Assembly (NCBI GenBank): GCA_007124535.1
Contig: SLEY01000184.1
Span: 1-14,422, forward strand
Length of the DNA: 14,422 nt
Origin: Planctomycetaceae bacterium
GTDB taxonomy: Bacteria > Planctomycetota > Planctomycetia > Pirellulales > Pirellulaceae
Reading direction: 5' to 3'
Shown: one piece after another, positions 6,394 to 14,318 of the stretch
Position numbering within the stretch: the stretch's first letter is position 1
How the letters are laid out: every line of letters starts with the position of its first letter
Notes under the pieces: model-generated
Told to the model about the DNA's origin: nothing
Databases searched by the model: none
The model's input: only the letters and a program-made list of their open reading frames with translations
Translations under genes and position numbers: made by a program

Positions 6394-7062
6394 TTACGGA
6401 ACCGCCGGACGCTGCCGCAGCCAGCGGTCAATCGCATCTTCGCCAGCCCGCTCCCCGTCGCCGCCGACCGGGCTCGACCACGCGTCCCCTGCCGTATCGT
6501 CGCCGCTTGCACCGCCATCGTCCCGGTCCGCGCCCCACGTCCGCGATTCGGCCGGCAGACGCTCGTCCAGCGTATGCAGGTACGGCGCCAGCACGTCCTG
6601 CAACTCCGCCGGCATCACGGGCCGCGCATGGTCCAGCAGGCGCGCCAGGTAGTAACCCGAGCGCGAACGGATGATCGCCTCTTGCTGGGATTCCCCCAGC
6701 AGGGTCATTCCGAACAGCGTGATCAGCACGCACCAGAGCAGGCCTCGAGCCAGGCCCAGCATCGCGCCGGTTTGCCGATCGAACTCCTTCAAGCGGATCC
6801 GTTCGATCAGTTGGGAGACGAAGCGGAAGGCCAGCCAAATGACCAGCGAGCAACTCAAGTAGATCAAGAGCATGGCCAGGAAGCGGTTCCAGGGTGGGCT
6901 GGCCGGGAGCACGGCGGAGACGGGGCCTCGGAGTCGGACGGCGAGGAAGAAGCTGACGAAGATCGAGCTGAGCGAAGCGATTTGCCAGGCCAGGCCTTTC
7001 CAGGCTCCGCGCAAGGTTGCCAGGGCCAGCACGGCGAACATGATCAGATCGTAGGTCTCCAT
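6394..7062 (-). CDS. CvpA-family inner-membrane protein
   Basis: 222-residue protein resembling the CvpA family, multi-pass membrane proteins linked in E. coli to colicin V production and envelope stress tolerance; the biochemical role is unclear. It opens METYDLIMFAVLALATLRGAW. Hydrophobic segments lie at about 5-19, 24-43, 61-83 and 98-123 (GAMLGLARGLLWCVLITLFG, the conserved block). After residue 170 comes a hydrophilic Gly/Asp-rich tail, probably disordered. I chose ATG 7062 because GGAG lies nine bases upstream and the family N-terminus begins there; the frame is open further upstream but the extra sequence is basic and unlike the family. It points toward the repeat array and diverges from the hydrolase gene. 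Confidence 0.82.
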   Translation of the reverse strand: METYDLIMFAVLALATLRGAWKGLAWQIASLSSIFVSFFLAVRLRGPVSAVLPASPPWNRFLAMLLIYLSCSLVIWLAFRFVSQLIERIRLKEFDRQTGAMLGLARGLLWCVLITLFGMTLLGESQQEAIIRSRSGYYLARLLDHARPVMPAELQDVLAPYLHTLDERLPAESRTWGADRDDGGASGDDTAGDAWSSPVGGDGERAGEDAIDRWLRQRPAVP

Positions 7063-7273
7063 CGTTCTCGACTCCCGGGACTCCCCCCCCGCTCTTCCTC
7101 GTTGACGTCTTCTTCTGACAGGGCCTCGGCGGGAAGCGGTGGCAGTATAGCGGGCGAGGCGGATCCCGCGAAGACCAGTCGATTGCCCTTCCCACCCCTG
7201 CGTGTTTTCACTATAGTCGCGCCCGCGATTCTGCATTGCCGTTTCCTCACCCCCCTACGCGAACCCGCGGCCC
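7063..7273. promoter_or_regulatory. Divergent promoter region
   Basis: 211-bp gap between divergent genes. Possible -10 elements are TATACT on the minus strand (7144-7149) toward the CvpA-family gene, and the palindromic ACTATAGT at 7210-7217, which gives TATAGT on both strands. No convincing -35 box is at proper spacing for either, so the call rests on geometry and -10 matches only. Confidence 0.3.
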
Positions 7274-8176
7274 ATGGCGGATTTTCGGACTCATATCAGC
7301 GTCAGCACGTTGACGGGGATCGCCTATGGCGGCGCCGGCTTCTCGGCCGGCATCCCGCTTTCCACCTGCATGGTGGCGGCCGGGTTGGGCAGCATCTCCG
7401 GGATGCTGCCGGATCTGGACAGCGAATCCAGCATCCCGGTGCGGGAGATCGTGTCGCTGGTCGCAGCGGTCGTGCCCGCGCTGATGATCCCGCGGTTCGT
7501 GCAATTCGGGCTGAACACCGAGCAGATGGTGCTGGTGGCCGGGGCGATGTACCTGGCGATCCGTTTCGGAGTGGCCGAGCTATTCAAGTCCTATACGGTG
7601 CATCGCGGCATGTGGCACAGTATGCCGGCGGCGGTCATTGCGGGGCTGCTAGCATTCCTGATCGTCTCGGGGACCGAATTGCAGATCCGGCTGTTCAAAT
7701 CGGCGGCCGTGGTGATCGGGTTCCTGATCCATCTGCTGTTGGATGAGATGTGGAGTCTTGACGTGCGACAGGGGCGTTTGCGCGTCAAACGTTCCTTTGG
7801 CACGGCGCTGAAGTTTTTTAGTCCGCGGGGTTTCGGGGTCAACGGGTTGGTGTATGGCCAACTGCTATTACTGCTAGCATTCGTGATTGGTGACCCTTTC
7901 CTTATGGACCAGTTGGGATTCGAGCAACCGGAGTTCGCGGATCGCCCTGCGGTCTGGATGCGCGAAGTGGTCCAGCGGAGTGGCGAATGGCTTCCGGTAC
8001 TGAGTCTGGCAGACGGCGGCGGGGACGAGTCGCCTGCCCCGCTGGTCGATTCGCGGCAGGAGGAGGACGTATTGGACCGGATGTTCGACCGCGATTGGCC
8101 ACGCTGGAGCCCGTCGGCGGAGACCGCTCGCTGGCCTGCCGACGATCCGCATTCGGACCGGCCCCTCTATCGTTGA
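7274..8176 (+). CDS. YdjM/DUF457-type membrane metal-dependent hydrolase
   Basis: 300-residue membrane protein of the YdjM-like (LexA-binding, inner membrane-associated hydrolase) family; substrate unknown. Putative metal ligands sit in the family pattern: His7 (RTHISVSTLTG), Asp47 and Asp49 (LPDLDSE), His110 and His115 (HRGMWHSM), and His153/Asp157 (HLLLDEMWSLD). Several hydrophobic segments (about 57-75, 85-99, 117-132, 144-157, 191-207) place the sites near the membrane. The last 60 residues are charged and Pro/Asp-rich, likely a cytosolic extension. It starts at ATG 7274 with no strong Shine-Dalgarno; the family N-terminus (xxxRTHI) supports it. It is convergent with dtd, 122 bases away. 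Confidence 0.82.
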   Translation: MADFRTHISVSTLTGIAYGGAGFSAGIPLSTCMVAAGLGSISGMLPDLDSESSIPVREIVSLVAAVVPALMIPRFVQFGLNTEQMVLVAGAMYLAIRFGVAELFKSYTVHRGMWHSMPAAVIAGLLAFLIVSGTELQIRLFKSAAVVIGFLIHLLLDEMWSLDVRQGRLRVKRSFGTALKFFSPRGFGVNGLVYGQLLLLLAFVIGDPFLMDQLGFEQPEFADRPAVWMREVVQRSGEWLPVLSLADGGGDESPAPLVDSRQEEDVLDRMFDRDWPRWSPSAETARWPADDPHSDRPLYR

Positions 8177-8257
8177 CGGGAAGCTGCGACGTGAGGTCGG
8201 AGATCGTTGGACCAGTCACCCGCTGCCGCGCGGGGTAGACGAAGTCGCGTGGCAGTC

Positions 8258-8294
8258 CCCTGCTCTGCTCGGTCCCCTGCCCCGCCCTGCTCTG
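8258..8294. repeat. CCCTG pentanucleotide run
   Basis: Units CCCTG, CTCTG, CTCGG, then after a 2-base slip CCCTG, CCCCG, CCCTG, CTCTG. The run sits between convergent hydrolase and dtd genes and stops five bases before the dtd stop codon. On the minus strand, the coding strand of dtd, it reads CAGGG. Confidence 0.65.
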
Positions 8295-8298
8295 TCGT

Positions 8299-8745
8299 CT
8301 AGCCTGTTCGGGTGTCCAGTAGCAGGGTGACGGGCCCGTGATTGATGAGTGCCACGTTCATTCGAGCGCGAAAGCGGCCGGTGGCGACCGTGACGCCTTG
8401 TTCGCGTACGGCGGCGGCGAAATCCTCGTACAGGCGTTCCGCCAATTCGGGCGCGGCCGCGCTAACGAAACTCGGCCGTCGTCCTTTGCGGCAATCGCCC
8501 AGCAGCGTGAACTGGCTGACCACCAGCATCTGGCCGGCGGAATCCAGCAGCGAGCGGTTCATTTTCCCCTGTTCATCTTCGAAGATCCGCAAGCCCACGA
8601 TCTTTTGGGCCAGGTACTGGGCATCGCCTGGTTGATCGTCGTGACGGACCCCCAGAAGGACCAGTAATCCGGGTCCGATCCGGCCCACCACCTCGCCTTC
8701 CACCGTCACACTCGCTTCGCTGACCCGCTGGACGCACGCCCGCAT
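8299..8745 (-). CDS. dtd: D-aminoacyl-tRNA deacylase
   Basis: Hydrolyses D-amino acids (and glycine mischarged on tRNA-Ala) from tRNA, protecting translation; a cytosolic homodimer in the family. The 148-residue length is canonical. Motifs are MRACVQRVSEASVTVEG at the N-terminus, the catalytic SQFTLLGDCRKGRRPSF, and the Gly-cisPro motif NHGPVTLLLDT near the C-terminus. ATG 8745 is preceded by AAGGAG at 6-7 bases, a strong ribosome site; the open frame upstream of it lacks homology. It is divergent from the STAS gene and transcribed alone as far as can be seen. Confidence 0.95.
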   Translation of the reverse strand: MRACVQRVSEASVTVEGEVVGRIGPGLLVLLGVRHDDQPGDAQYLAQKIVGLRIFEDEQGKMNRSLLDSAGQMLVVSQFTLLGDCRKGRRPSFVSAAAPELAERLYEDFAAAVREQGVTVATGRFRARMNVALINHGPVTLLLDTRTG

Positions 8746-9047
8746 TCGAGACTCCTTAGTCGTTAGGGTTTCGCAGGTTTCCCACATCGTCCACCATTGT
8801 GGGGAGCGGGAGATCGCGGCACAAGCCCCCCGGTCTTTTCTGGCTCGGGAAACGGGGGGAGCTTTTTGGGTCTTGGGCATTTTGCGGCACGGGTCGGGGA
8901 GAATTTCGCCAATGGCATGCTGCCGGGGCTTGCCATATTCGACCGGATGGGCGACATTGGTGGGAACGTACCGGTTCTGCGGGATTGTGGGAAGGATCGG
9001 ATACGGATTGCAATCGGCCCTCGTAACGTTGTCAGGAGGAAACGGCA
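8746..9047. other. Intergenic region, no gene seen
   Basis: 302 bases between divergent dtd and the STAS gene. It must hold both promoters, but I find no sigma70 match good enough to mark. There is one modest hairpin (CCCACA 8781-8786 with TGTGGG 8798-8803, 11-base loop). Small ORFs here overlap each other and have no ribosome site or family signature. Confidence 0.5.
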
Positions 9048-9431
9048 ATGAAGGTGGACTTGGCGCCGGGTTGGAAGACGGAATTGGAGCAAGGCCCCGG
9101 GTGGCTCTTCGTCAAGCTCTATGGACCGTTCGGTCGAACGGCGGATGCTTCCGGATTGGCTGAAACGCTCTCCCTGTTGATGTACCAGGATTTGGTGAGT
9201 CGAATCGTGCTGGAACTGGAGGGTTTAACGGCACTTCCCAGCGATTTTCTGCGGGAACTCTTCGACCTCCAGGAGTTGCTGGATCGGGACGGCGGTCTGC
9301 TGCGAATCTGCGGGTTATGCCCCAAGCATGAGGAAGCGTTGCAGCGTCGTGACGTGGCGGGGCGTTTGACCCCCTTCCGCAACCGGAGCGAGGCGGTGTT
9401 GGGACGATATCGGCCGAACCGTCCGCGGTGA
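9048..9431 (+). CDS. STAS-domain protein (anti-anti-sigma-like)
   Basis: 127-residue single-domain protein with the STAS alternation: strand (WLFVKLYGPF), helix, strand (RIVLELEGLTAL), helix (SDFLRELFDLQELLDRDGG), strand (LLRICGLCP), helix. Family members bind anti-sigma kinases or act in phospho-relays. Ser65 in ALPSDFL falls where the regulatory phospho-serine usually sits, but the surrounding sequence is not the classic DSSGLG, so a phospho-switch is uncertain. A strong Shine-Dalgarno (AGGAGG, 9034-9039) lies eight bases before the ATG. No partner kinase or phosphatase gene is adjacent; the only kinase in the window is the unrelated Hanks-type one. It faces the flavoprotein gene tail to tail. 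Confidence 0.75.
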   Translation: MKVDLAPGWKTELEQGPGWLFVKLYGPFGRTADASGLAETLSLLMYQDLVSRIVLELEGLTALPSDFLRELFDLQELLDRDGGLLRICGLCPKHEEALQRRDVAGRLTPFRNRSEAVLGRYRPNRPR

Positions 9432-9541
9432 GCGAGCGGACGGGTTTTCGGCCGGAAGCATTTGGCGAGTTGAATCGGGGGCGGGCAACTGGGCCTTGGT
9501 CAAACTGGTTGCGGGAGCGCCGGGGTGATGCTGCGCGATCG

Positions 9542-10147
9542 TCAGGCGGCCAGGCTCCTTCCCAACCGATGGGCTTTGCGTTGGGTTCGCTCACTCAACT
9601 CCGTTCTCCTATGTTTCGCAGCTAGCCCAATCCACAGCATGCGTGGTTTCGGTGCGCCCAGCATTTTGGCAGTCAACTTCAAGATCCTGCCGATGTGACT
9701 GAACGGCGGGATTGCCAGCGAGGGGGCGGCCATCGAAACGATCAGCACGGCCCTTCGCCGGTGCGGTTGGGGGGGCAATTTCGGCGCCAGCGTTCCCCAG
9801 GGCCAGGAAGCCATGCAGATCAAGCGTTCGATGAACCGCTTGGTAACGGCGGTCACGGTGAAGAAATTCATGGGCGAGGCGATCACGAACGCGTCATGCT
9901 GCTGGATTTCCTGCAGCAGCGGGGCCATTTCGTCCTGCAGCGGGCAGGCGTCGATTCCCGGCCCTGCCTGCTGGGTACAGTTCCGGCAATTGGTGCAGAA
10001 TTCGATATGCCGATCGATCAGGTAAACTTTGCGGACTTCGGCGCCCGCGGCTCGGGCGCCGGCCAGCACGGCATCGGCCGCCTGATCGGCGACACCGCCT
10101 TTGCGATACGAGCCGATCAGAGCGAGGATCTGTTTCGGGGAAGTCAT
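9542..10147 (-). CDS. Flavodoxin-fold FMN reductase with cysteine motif
   Basis: 201-residue protein of the NADPH-dependent FMN reductase/iron-sulfur flavoprotein superfamily. The FMN phosphate loop is GSYRKGG (12-18) and the isoalloxazine-side motif SPMNFFTVTAVTKRFIER (91-108). Four cysteines, C51-x2-C54-x2-C57-x10-C68, resemble the compact Fe-S motif of Isf-type proteins, though the last spacing is longer than I recall for classic members. Electron donor and acceptor are unknown; cytosolic, no signal peptide. It starts at ATG 10147, whose ATGA overlaps the stop of the upstream DUF4058-derived gene, which supports this start and implies translational coupling. Confidence 0.85.
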   Translation of the reverse strand: MTSPKQILALIGSYRKGGVADQAADAVLAGARAAGAEVRKVYLIDRHIEFCTNCRNCTQQAGPGIDACPLQDEMAPLLQEIQQHDAFVIASPMNFFTVTAVTKRFIERLICMASWPWGTLAPKLPPQPHRRRAVLIVSMAAPSLAIPPFSHIGRILKLTAKMLGAPKPRMLWIGLAAKHRRTELSERTQRKAHRLGRSLAA

Positions 10148-10485
10148 GCGGGCTCTTTCGTCTGCGGGGGTACGAATTGCCGAGCCCAATCGGCCTCTTC
10201 CGGAGACAGCGGGGGCTCGGGTTCGCCATCGTACACATAGGTTTGATAACGCGCCCGGTCATAGATCGGGTGCAATACGGCTTGGATATCCAGAACGACA
10301 TCCGGATCGGGAGGACGCAGGGGAATCGGAATGATCGGCAAGCGGTCCTGCAGGCTCAGGGGCCAAAGTTCGGCACGCGGACGTATTTCGGCGCGACTGA
10401 CCATAACGCAGTAATGTTCATGGAAGTCGTGCCAAGCATCTTCCTGTTCCAGATAGGGGTTCATACCGGGAAAGGGTGAGGGCAT
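10144..10485 (-). CDS. Internally deleted DUF4058 protein
   Basis: 113 residues. The first 22 (MPSPFPGMNPYLEQEDAWHDFH) match the conserved DUF4058 N-terminus. From about residue 25 (YCVMVSRAEIRPRAELWPLS through PDPDVVLDIQAVLHPIYDRA to PPLSPEEADWA) it matches the conserved C-terminus. The middle of the family, well over 100 residues in usual members of roughly 250, is missing without breaking the frame. The function of DUF4058 is unknown. ATG 10485 has GGAG eight bases upstream, so it should be translated. The stop overlaps the flavoprotein start by four bases. It may be a remnant kept as the leader of the flavoprotein message, or a functional mini-protein. Confidence 0.8.
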   Translation of the reverse strand: MPSPFPGMNPYLEQEDAWHDFHEHYCVMVSRAEIRPRAELWPLSLQDRLPIIPIPLRPPDPDVVLDIQAVLHPIYDRARYQTYVYDGEPEPPLSPEEADWARQFVPPQTKEPA

Positions 10486-10545
10486 CGTATCCGCTCCTGA
10501 TGTATTGCCATCGCGGGTGGAGAATTGGTTCCGTCATTGGCACTC

Positions 10546-10595
10546 CCCTGCCCTGCCCTGCCCCGCCCTGCCGTGCCCCGCCCTGCCCTGCCCTG
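10546..10595. repeat. CCCTG pentanucleotide array
   Basis: Ten contiguous 5-bp units in perfect register: seven CCCTG, two CCCCG and one CCGTG. The longest such run in the window. It lies between the 3' end of the large FAD gene and the DUF4058-derived gene, upstream of the latter on the minus strand, where it reads CAGGG. Confidence 0.85.
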
Positions 10596-10619
10596 TTTCG
10601 GCAGTTGGGTTCCCGGCGC

Positions 10620-10646
10620 GCGGGCCTCTTGACAAGCGAGGCCCGC
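10620..10646 (-). terminator. Hairpin after the FAD gene
   Basis: Nine-bp perfect stem (GCGGGCCTC 10620-10628 with 10638-10646) and nine-base loop, 16 bases downstream of the FAD gene stop. It is GC-rich and well placed, but no T-run follows on the minus strand, so it may be a Rho-dependent or mRNA 3' stabilising hairpin. Confidence 0.45.
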
Positions 10647-10661
10647 GGCGGGAGGTTGCGG

Positions 10662-13600
10662 CTAGGGTTCCAGCAGGGCTTGGGCGTGGCGGGCCAGGTG
10701 GCCGCGGAGATCGTGGGTATAGTTTTCCAGGATTTCCCGTCCGATACCGTCGTGGTCGCCCAGCAGGTACAGGGCGCGGGCCAGGAGCAGTTCGCGGAGC
10801 GATTCGCGGCGGGTATGGACCGCGTTGGTATTGCGTGCTTCCCGGGCATCATGGGCGGCGGCCGCGAGCACCGAATCGTGGACATGGCCGGTCATCTCCG
10901 GTTTGGCCAGCAGATTGGCCAAGGCCGGTGCGGCGGCCGGATCGCCCAGCCGTTCCAGAGCGTGGGCGACGGCGCGATGATGCGAGAAGTCGGCGCCGGC
11001 ATCCAGCAAGGCGACTTTCTCCAGGATTACGGGCACCGCCTGCTGGTCATTCGCCAAGCCCAGGGCGATGATATCCACATCCAGCGGACTGAGAGCCGCA
11101 CCGAACTGGCCCATCCCGCGGTAATTCCAACCCGCGTCCCACTGGTCCGCTGACCGGACCCGTTCGCGGATCGAGGCCACGCCGGTCGGATCGCCCAGCA
11201 TGGCCAGTTTTCGCGCATACTCATCGCGCGTTTCGCCGTCGCTGGCCGCAAAGGCTTCGCGCAATCGCGGCACCGCCCGCTCCGGGTGGATGAACAACGC
11301 GGCGGCAGCCCGAAAGTCCTCCGGCGCGTCCCGCACCGCTTGGTCCAACTCCTCGTCGGACATGGGCAGCGAGTCCTCTTGTTGGAGCACTTCTTCAGGC
11401 AAATTGCCGATTTCCACCAATTTCCGTTGCAGGGCCCGCACGTCGATCGCACGGAGCGACTGCTGATTCCGGACGGCCATGGTGGCCGCCAAGCCGGCCG
11501 CATAGCCCTGATTCTGGATATCCGGCTGCATCCGTGTCAGCGGCACCGCATCCCGGTGGACGCTGATCCCCAACCCGGTCACGAGGATCCCTTCCAGCCC
11601 CTGGGGCAGCAGGCAGCGGTAGGGGATGTCGACGACAAAGGCGTACCGGCGGGGCGGCGTTTCCAAAATCAGGAAAGGGTCGATCGTATAGCCGTGCGAA
11701 TCGAAGTTGCTGCGGGACTGGCAGATCGTATCCGGGTAGGTGCGCTCGACCATTTGATCCAGCACGGTCATATAGAAATCCCCCACGATCCGCCGCCGTT
11801 CGCGGGTGTCGATCAGTTGTCCCTGGTCGAAGGCATCGGGATATTTCTGTTTGGAGTAGACGAAGACATGCCAGATATCCTTCATATCCGTCTCGTCGAC
11901 CAGAGTGAAGTCGGTATTCGTATAGTTTGCGCCCAGGCGGCGGGGTGGCAGGCCGGTCCCCTGCATCCCGAACTCGCGGGCGTCCGTATAATCGATTTCG
12001 GCCCCCGCGGCGGCGGCGATGTCGGCATTGCCGGTCGAGTCGATCACGATGTCGGCCAGCACCGCCCCGCGACCGAAGGGGGTCGCGACGACCGCGCCGA
12101 TGACTTGGCCCTCTTCGACGAGCGCGCCGCATCCGATGGAGCCGAACCAGATCTCACCGCCTTCGTCCAGCAAAGTCTGCCGCCACCAATTGGCGCGCTG
12201 CTCCGGTTCCCAAGCGGCCCCGCCCGGAACGGTGGCGGTAAAACCGACGCGATTACCATACCAATAGCGGGTGATGTATCCCGCCGTGCCGACTCCTCCC
12301 ATCATGTGCAGGTATTCGACGACCAACACTCGCGCGCCCTCGCGGGCCGCGGCGATCGCCGCGGGCGCTCCCCCAGTGCCGCCTCCGATCACCAGCACCT
12401 CGTACTCGCCCAGTACGGGCAGCGGGCGGGCGTCTTGTTCGATGGTGGGCAACTGCTGGATCGGTCGCACGCCGGTCAGCGGCTCCCGCACCTCACCGGC
12501 CACCAGTTCGGCCTCGCAGGACGTCCCCGGAAGTCGGATCTCCGCGATCTCGTCCATCTCCGCCGCCTCGGCCGCGGCCGCGGCGCCCAAACGCTGGCCC
12601 ACATCGATCAATTCCAGCGGCCGCAGCAGTTGCTCGGCGCGCGAGCGGCTGATGTCGGCCACTCCGCCCAGCACGTACAGCCGGTCAATATCTTGCGGAC
12701 GGAACACGTCCAGCGGCAGGGCTTCGACAGGCACTCCCTCCTCGGTCGAAGACTGCCGCCCGTAGAGCGGGTCAGGTGGTACTTGGAAAAGGCGATCCGC
12801 AGTGACCTGTTGCTGCGGATGATAGGTCAAGCTGCGGGCCAGCTGATCCGCGGCAGCGAAGGCGGCGTAACTGCCGTCGGGCATGGGCAACTCCAGCGTG
12901 TACTCGATCGTCAGGAACGGGCCCGCCGCCCCCGACACCGCCTGTCCGGGAATGGCCGCGAAGGGCGGATCGATGGTCCGTAGCGATCCCTGTTCCAAGT
13001 CCACCGGTTCGCCGCCGATCACCGTTCGCCGAAAAACCTGCGCACCACTCGGATAGGGGCGGAAACGAGCGCCGGCCAAGCGGGCCACCGTACCTCGATC
13101 CGTGGCGTCGATAATCGTCCGGGCCCGCACCGCTTGCCGCCCGGCCCGGTTGGCCATCACAATCCCGGCAGGAGCGCCGTCCGCATCCCGCAGGACATCG
13201 GTCGCGTAACAGCTGAACAGGAACGGCACGCCGGCTTCGATCAGCGCCTGTTCAAGCGTCTGTTTCACGTGCATGGGTCGCGGCGGTTGAGGACGCGCCG
13301 GTTCGTCCACCAACTCGCCTTCGGCGGCGAGCACTTCGATTTCACCGATCAGCACGCGCGACACGTCCTCGGTTCGAGTCACCTGGAAACGCACGAAGCG
13401 GGCGGACGTCTCCAGCGGTGTGGTCAGCACGATCGGGGTTCCCACGGGCCCGGAGACGCCTGCCGGCACGTCCCGGTTTTCGATCCGCACCGGTTCTGAC
13501 CAGTCGGAGCCATCGGCACTGGTGGCGATCCGGACATGCTGCACTTTGAAATCTTTCTCCGGATCGCCATGATCGCGCTGGTAGATCACGATCCGCGCTT

Positions 13601-14114
13601 CGCGCATGGCTCGCGATTCACCCAAATCGGCGGTAATGTCCACGTCCCCGTTATATTGGACGCTTTGCGAGGCGGCGTCGCCCCAGCTGCCGTTGGCCAG
13701 CCGACTGGGGGGACTCGTATCGCGATGCGGACTCCCGCAAGGCAAACTGGCCGAATAACTCAGCGGCAGACGATCGGGATGCGGTCCCACGCCGTCGCCG
13801 ATCGGATCGTGGAAAATCGCGCGAGCCAATTCGGAGCGAGGTTGCTCGCCGTCCTCCAGCCACAGCCGCAAGGTGGCTGTCATATCGTCGCCCAGATAGG
13901 GGTAAGGGGCCGCCAGAAACACCGAGGCCCCCTGCTCGGCCGCGCTCAGAGCCGCCGCAACCGCTCCGGTCCCGCCGCCGACCACGACGACGTCCACGTC
14001 ATAAGCCACTGGGATTCGCCGCGCCGACTCGCGCACCGCTCGTTCGGCGACCGCAGGTCCGGCCGCCAGCAAGAGCAAGGCCAAACCGATTCCAAAACCC
14101 TTCCAACGCATCAT
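10662..14114 (-). CDS. Exported two-module FAD-dependent oxidoreductase
   Basis: About 1150 residues, numbered from ATG 14114. Residues 1-23 are a Sec signal peptide (basic start, LALLLLAAG, cleavage after AVA). FAD module 1 has the dinucleotide motif VDVVVVGGGTGAVAAALSA (about 40-58) and ARTIIDATDRGTVARLAGA (about 331-349). Residues about 122-265 between these are an insertion with discoidin/F5/8C-like features (VDITADLGE, ATSADGSDWSEP, ARFVRFQVTR, IGEIEVL). FAD module 2 has VLVIGGGTGGAPAAIAAA (about 573-590), DIVIDSTGNADIAAAAGAEI (about 688-707) and ILVTGLGISVHRDAV (about 843-857). Residues about 920-1147 look like HEAT-type helical repeats. Both FAD modules resemble Pfam FAD_oxidored. Substrate unknown; the discoidin-like insertion suggests carbohydrate or surface binding (inference). 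GGGGAG lies eight bases before ATG 14114, which favours it over GTG 14123. Confidence 0.87.
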   Translation of the reverse strand: MMRWKGFGIGLALLLLAAGPAVAERAVRESARRIPVAYDVDVVVVGGGTGAVAAALSAAEQGASVFLAAPYPYLGDDMTATLRLWLEDGEQPRSELARAIFHDPIGDGVGPHPDRLPLSYSASLPCGSPHRDTSPPSRLANGSWGDAASQSVQYNGDVDITADLGESRAMREARIVIYQRDHGDPEKDFKVQHVRIATSADGSDWSEPVRIENRDVPAGVSGPVGTPIVLTTPLETSARFVRFQVTRTEDVSRVLIGEIEVLAAEGELVDEPARPQPPRPMHVKQTLEQALIEAGVPFLFSCYATDVLRDADGAPAGIVMANRAGRQAVRARTIIDATDRGTVARLAGARFRPYPSGAQVFRRTVIGGEPVDLEQGSLRTIDPPFAAIPGQAVSGAAGPFLTIEYTLELPMPDGSYAAFAAADQLARSLTYHPQQQVTADRLFQVPPDPLYGRQSSTEEGVPVEALPLDVFRPQDIDRLYVLGGVADISRSRAEQLLRPLELIDVGQRLGAAAAAEAAEMDEIAEIRLPGTSCEAELVAGEVREPLTGVRPIQQLPTIEQDARPLPVLGEYEVLVIGGGTGGAPAAIAAAREGARVLVVEYLHMMGGVGTAGYITRYWYGNRVGFTATVPGGAAWEPEQRANWWRQTLLDEGGEIWFGSIGCGALVEEGQVIGAVVATPFGRGAVLADIVIDSTGNADIAAAAGAEIDYTDAREFGMQGTGLPPRRLGANYTNTDFTLVDETDMKDIWHVFVYSKQKYPDAFDQGQLIDTRERRRIVGDFYMTVLDQMVERTYPDTICQSRSNFDSHGYTIDPFLILETPPRRYAFVVDIPYRCLLPQGLEGILVTGLGISVHRDAVPLTRMQPDIQNQGYAAGLAATMAVRNQQSLRAIDVRALQRKLVEIGNLPEEVLQQEDSLPMSDEELDQAVRDAPEDFRAAAALFIHPERAVPRLREAFAASDGETRDEYARKLAMLGDPTGVASIRERVRSADQWDAGWNYRGMGQFGAALSPLDVDIIALGLANDQQAVPVILEKVALLDAGADFSHHRAVAHALERLGDPAAAPALANLLAKPEMTGHVHDSVLAAAAHDAREARNTNAVHTRRESLRELLLARALYLLGDHDGIGREILENYTHDLRGHLARHAQALLEP

Positions 14115-14216
14115 GGCAAACACTCCCCGGATGTACTGGATGTGAACTAGCCCCGGATGTCGGAACGGCCGAAAGCGTTCCAGGACGCCCGGGTGGATCG
14201 CTCCTTATTGTAACCG

Positions 14217-14230
14217 CCCTGCCCTGCCCT
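14217..14230. repeat. Short CCCTG run upstream of the FAD gene
   Basis: Two CCCTG units and a partial third, about 100 bases before the FAD gene start. On the minus strand it lies just upstream of a possible -10 (TACAAT, 14207-14212). Confidence 0.5.
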
Positions 14231-14259
14231 TCGCCAGATGCTTAGGGTCTGCGCTGGAG

Positions 14260-14318
14260 TTCACGCTTTAGCGTGCGGCGTCATTCGTTATCCCGACTTC
14301 AGCACGCTAAAGCGTGAA
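14260..14318. repeat. 17-bp inverted repeat element
   Basis: Perfect arms 14260-14276 (TTCACGCTTTAGCGTGC) and 14302-14318, with a 25-base spacer. Each arm is itself nearly palindromic (CACGCT-TT-AGCGTG), so it can fold as one long or two short hairpins. It overlaps the 3' end of the transposase remnant and supplies its stop codon. Likely a dispersed palindrome. Confidence 0.75.

Noticed and set aside
5775..6674. Repetitive Arg-Pro-Thr/Ser-Asp protein encoded by the array
   Set aside because: The frame opens inside the 20-bp repeat with no ribosome site, and equivalent low-complexity frames exist on both strands.
5179..7746. 855-residue plus-strand open frame across accA, the array and the next two genes
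   Set aside because: It is a shadow frame, kept open by high GC and by the stop-free repeat array. It overlaps well-supported genes on both strands and its translation is low-complexity Arg/Pro/Thr.
8746..9048. N-terminal extension of dtd
   Set aside because: The dtd N-terminus MRACVQRVSEA is canonical and has AAGGAG just upstream; the upstream frame has no homology.
9428..9625. Small plus-strand ORF after the STAS gene
   Set aside because: It overlaps the 3' end of the flavoprotein gene and has no ribosome site or recognisable motif.
11286..12983. 565-residue plus-strand open frame opposite the FAD gene
   Set aside because: Antisense of a clearly conserved gene; the translation has no recognisable motif.
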